DNA from: Lentisphaeria bacterium
GTDB taxonomy: Bacteria > Verrucomicrobiota > Lentisphaeria > Victivallales > GWF2-50-93
Direction of reading: 5' to 3'
Assembly: GCA_020056205.1 (NCBI GenBank)
Contig: JAGVIF010000462.1
Coordinates: 1 to 9,503 of the forward strand
DNA length: 9,503 bases
The translations under genes were made by a program, and so were the position numbers. Below are positions 8,054 through 9,503 of this stretch, piece by piece (positions within the stretch are counted from its first letter, which is position 1; the number at the start of each line of letters is the position of its first letter). Under the pieces are notes generated by a model. It was not told the origin of the DNA. It worked only from the letters and a program-made list of their open reading frames with translations, and searched no databases.

Positions 8054-8911
8054 TCAGTTCCCCTTCAATTTATTGATTTGAGTGTCGAGTTTGCATTCTT
8101 CCTCGAATCTGCTTTTTTCGCGCCGTTTATATGTGTTTAATCTTTTCATCATATTGTCGAAATCCACCTGGTGTCCATCAAATTCAGGACCGTCAACACA
8201 GACGAACTTAGTTTTGTTTCCCACCGTAACCCTGCAACCTCCGCACATTCCGGTGCCGTCAACCATTATGGTGTTGAGGGAGACTACGGTTGGGACGTTG
8301 AACGGGCGCGTGGTTTCCGAACAGAATTTCATCATGATCGGCGGGCCTATTGCGACGACGAGATTAGGGGGGGGATTTTTTTCGCACAATTCTTTGAGCG
8401 GCTCTGTTACAAGGGACTTTCTTCCGTATGATCCGTCATCGGTGCAGATGATAAGTTCGTCGGAGATTTTTCTCATCTCATTTTCGAGGATTACAATATC
8501 TTTTGTCCTTGCTCCGATTATCGTGATGAGATGATTTCCCGCTTTTTTCATCCCCTGCGCAATCGGATAGAGCGGAGCGGCGCCTATTCCTCCGCCGACG
8601 CATACCACCGTTCCGACTTTTCCTATATGGGCGGGCTTGCCGAGAGGCCCGACGACATTATCTATAGTGTCGCCTATATTCAAATATGAGAGTTTTTTTG
8701 TTGTTGCGCCGACGACTTGAAATATGAGGGTTATGCATCCTTTTGATTCGTCGGCGTCCGCGATAGTCAGAGGAATTCTTTCGGCGTAATTATCGTCGAG
8801 AGAAAGGATTATGAACTGTCCGGGTTTTCTTTCCGACGCGATGAGCGGAGTCTCAACCTCAATTTTGAAAACATTTTCAGAGAGTTGCTGTTTTGAAAGT
8901 ATTTTATTCAT
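8054..8911 (-). CDS. nfnA: NADH-dependent ferredoxin:NADP+ oxidoreductase subunit A (NfnA; ferredoxin-NADP reductase / SudB-like)
   Basis: This 285-aa protein of the ferredoxin-NADP reductase/PyrK superfamily is the small subunit of NfnAB. FAD binding is shown by RIPLTI (45-50), and NAD(H) binding by GGGIGAAPLYP (106-116). A C-terminal [2Fe-2S] site follows the pattern D-x4-C-x2-C-x11-C (D218, C223, C226, C238 in VDGTGMCGGC...FVCVDGP). An aspartate stands where the related PyrK has its first cysteine, which is the known NfnA signature. Length is normal. The start is certain: an in-frame TGA sits 6 bases before the ATG. The ribosome site is poor (CAGTGAAAA), and I see no convincing promoter in the repeat-bearing leader, although it appears to be the first gene of the run. 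Confidence 0.93.
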   Translation of the reverse strand: MNKILSKQQLSENVFKIEVETPLIASERKPGQFIILSLDDNYAERIPLTIADADESKGCITLIFQVVGATTKKLSYLNIGDTIDNVVGPLGKPAHIGKVGTVVCVGGGIGAAPLYPIAQGMKKAGNHLITIIGARTKDIVILENEMRKISDELIICTDDGSYGRKSLVTEPLKELCEKNPPPNLVVAIGPPIMMKFCSETTRPFNVPTVVSLNTIMVDGTGMCGGCRVTVGNKTKFVCVDGPEFDGHQVDFDNMMKRLNTYKRREKSRFEEECKLDTQINKLKGN

Positions 8912-8959
8912 TTTTCACTGTGGCTGGTATTTTGTTAACCTACATTTTGCGTTTGAGCA

Positions 8960-8974
8960 GCGCCGCGCAGGCGC
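8960..8974. repeat. Small GC-rich inverted repeat
   Basis: GCGCC and GGCGC arms (5 bp) flank GCGCA. It lies next to the inverted copy of the palindromic repeat and about 50 bases upstream of nfnA. It is probably part of the same composite repeat cluster, but it is short enough to occur by chance. Confidence 0.4.
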
Positions 8975-8977
8975 GAT

Positions 8978-8999
8978 GTAGAACAAGCCTCCGACTTGT
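8978..8999 (-). repeat. Diverged inverted copy of the palindromic repeat
   Basis: This 22-base stretch matches the reverse complement of the two copies at 9005 and 9044 at 18 of 22 positions. Two of the four differences are paired: the outer stem pair G-C becomes A-T (arms ACAAG and CTTGT), so the hairpin is kept. One inner pair is lost. Confidence 0.7.
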
Positions 9000-9004
9000 T
9001 TGCC

Positions 9005-9028
9005 TGCAAGCCGGAGGCTTGCGCTACT
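9005..9028 (+). repeat. Palindromic repeat, copy 1
   Basis: A 24-base unit identical to 9044-9067. Its core GCAAGCCGGAGGCTTGC folds into a 7-bp hairpin with loop GGA and is followed by GCTACT. It resembles REP-like dispersed palindromic elements. No transposase is encoded in the window. Confidence 0.85.
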
Positions 9029-9043
9029 CCTGAAACCAATGCA

Positions 9044-9067
9044 TGCAAGCCGGAGGCTTGCGCTACT
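9044..9067 (+). repeat. Palindromic repeat, copy 2
   Basis: Perfect 24-base direct copy of 9005-9028; the starts are 39 bases apart and 15 unrelated bases lie between. It has the same 7-bp hairpin core. It ends 2 bases from the stop codon of the possible small ORF at 9070-9228. Confidence 0.85.
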
Positions 9068-9069
9068 TC

Positions 9070-9228
9070 TTAAAAGCTGAGTTTTGCAATTGGCTCGTCT
9101 ATGTGATATTCCATTGAAGAACAAGTGATTTCGCATTTTATTTTTTGTATAAGTTCAGTAAAAGGACAGGGTTTACTGAACTTATACAAGCCTGCGTCCT
9201 CCGCAAATTGCATCATGAACTCATCCAT
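9070..9228 (-). CDS. Possible small hypothetical protein (52 aa)
   Basis: The minus-strand frame beginning ATG GAT GAG TTC encodes 52 residues (MDEFMMQFAEDAG... to ...EPIAKLSF) with a TAA stop just before the repeat cluster. The frame is open for about 30 further codons upstream but has no ATG, GTG or TTG there. GGTGAG directly abuts the ATG, too close for a good ribosome site; two further ATG codons follow at residues 5 and 6. I recognise no family. The reading frame passes through the large palindrome at 9145-9189. It may be a real small gene, a gene remnant, or chance. Confidence 0.3.
   Translation of the reverse strand: MDEFMMQFAEDAGLYKFSKPCPFTELIQKIKCEITCSSMEYHIDEPIAKLSF
9145..9189. repeat. 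Perfect 18-bp inverted repeat with 9-base spacer
   Basis: Left arm TTGTATAAGTTCAGTAAA (9145-9162) and right arm TTTACTGAACTTATACAA (9172-9189) are exact reverse complements around AGGACAGGG. It is not an ordinary intrinsic terminator. Read on the minus strand, the stem is followed by A-rich AAAATAAAA-type sequence. Read on the plus strand, it is followed by GCCTGCG. Neither gives a U-tract. Possible roles are a protein-binding dyad, a structured RNA element or a mobile-element end; the sequence does not decide. Confidence 0.9.
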
Positions 9229-9313
9229 CTCACCGCGTATTTTCTGATGCGCCCGGCCTTTTCCCTGCGTCTTGTCGGCTCGGACTGCGCCGTTTTTATC
9301 TTGAGACCAGTCC

Positions 9314-9503
9314 TCATTTGTTTACCTTTTTTATGAATTTCGCCGGATTTCCGCCCCATATTTCGCCGGGCGGAACTATTTTTGCGACAACGGAACCGGC
9401 GGCGACCACCGAATATTCCCCGATAGTAACGCCCTTCAGAATAATGCAGTCCGCGCCGATGAAAACGCCTTTTTCGATGCGCACCGGCCTATGAGGAATA
9501 TTA
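9314..9503 (-). CDS. Hexapeptide-repeat (left-handed beta-helix) acyltransferase, C-terminal part
   Basis: Partial gene: the 5' end lies beyond the right edge, and 62 codons plus TGA are visible, with the first complete codon at 9502. The translation shows successive I/V-G-x4 turns (IEKGVF, IGADCI, ILKGVT, IGEYSV, VAAGSV) and the terminal IWGGNPAKFIKK. This is the standard end of WcaF/NodL/maltose O-acetyltransferase-type enzymes, which acetylate sugars or amino sugars in trimers from acetyl-CoA. The substrate is unknown, and the catalytic histidine would be upstream of the window. The gene is separated from nfnA by about 400 bases and is probably a different transcription unit, perhaps a polysaccharide or envelope locus. 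Confidence 0.9.
   Translation of the reverse strand, partial: NIPHRPVRIEKGVFIGADCIILKGVTIGEYSVVAAGSVVAKIVPPGEIWGGNPAKFIKKVNK

Larger units (their letters stand above)
8912..9313. other. Non-coding interval between acyltransferase and nfnA
   Basis: This roughly 400-base stretch carries no confident gene. From high to low coordinates it holds the possible 52-aa ORF, the perfect 18-bp palindrome, an A/T-rich block near 9130-9146, and the palindromic repeat cluster. It must also contain the promoter of nfnA, but I see no clear -35/-10 pair. I found no intrinsic terminator for the acyltransferase. Confidence 0.6.

Noticed and set aside
9005..9067. CRISPR-like array from the two 24-base direct repeats
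   Set aside because: There are only two direct copies, the spacer is 15 bases, a third copy is inverted, and no cas gene is present. REP-like palindromes explain it better.
8915..9136. A 73-codon minus-strand frame with repeated SSASLRLA peptides
   Set aside because: It is simply the translation of the palindromic repeat copies; the peptide repeat mirrors the DNA repeat and no ribosome site or family supports it.
9213..9317. A 34-codon minus-strand frame whose ATG overlaps the acyltransferase stop (ATGA)
   Set aside because: The overlap is attractive, but the product is short and strongly basic, no Shine-Dalgarno is clear, and it clashes with the longer open frame in the same interval.
9145..9336. 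A 63-codon plus-strand frame starting at TTG within the palindrome
   Set aside because: It runs through the palindrome and into the antisense of the acyltransferase end, starts at a TTG without a ribosome site, and matches no family.

Overview
The window looks like part of a bacterial chromosome from an anaerobic or facultatively anaerobic bacterium. The evidence is an NfnAB-type electron-bifurcating ferredoxin/NAD(P) oxidoreductase pair, usable Shine-Dalgarno sites, a CCA-encoding tRNA gene, and mixed composition (roughly 50% G+C in most genes, roughly 40% in one insert, from hand counts of a few lines). Short palindromic GC-rich repeats with the core GCAAGCC-GGA-GGCTTGC lie in the one long non-coding stretch. 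I cannot assign a phylum with confidence. No plasmid, phage or insertion-sequence genes are visible.

Every supported gene is on the minus strand, so transcription runs from high to low coordinates. At the right edge (9503 to 9314) is the C-terminal end of a hexapeptide-repeat acyltransferase. Next comes about 400 bases (9313 to 8912) with no confident gene. It holds a possible 52-aa ORF, a perfect 18-bp inverted repeat with a 9-base spacer (9145-9189), and three copies of the short palindromic repeat (8978-9067). Then follows a tightly packed run of six genes: nfnA (8911-8054), nfnB (8052-6556), a type III restriction subunit res (6542-3663), its methyltransferase mod (3659-1551), a GNAT N-acetyltransferase (1561-1097, TTG start) and a DUF2156 / phosphatidylglycerol lysyltransferase C-terminal-domain protein (1104-208). 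Gaps or overlaps between these genes are -11 to +13 bases, so they could form one transcript. The last gene on the strand is tRNA-Ser(GCU) (131-40), which has its own plausible sigma-70 promoter at 163-190.

Functionally, nfnA and nfnB form one enzyme that couples NADH, NADPH and ferredoxin pools. The res and mod genes form a complete type III restriction-modification defence system with helicase, nuclease and methyltransferase motifs all present. This block is poorer in G+C than the genes on both sides and is spliced without spacer between nfnB and the GNAT gene, which suggests that a defence cassette was acquired inside a housekeeping operon. The gene order (res before mod) is the reverse of the classical EcoP1/EcoP15 order. 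I found no clear new multi-gene system. The least explained parts are the palindrome and the repeat cluster upstream of nfnA.
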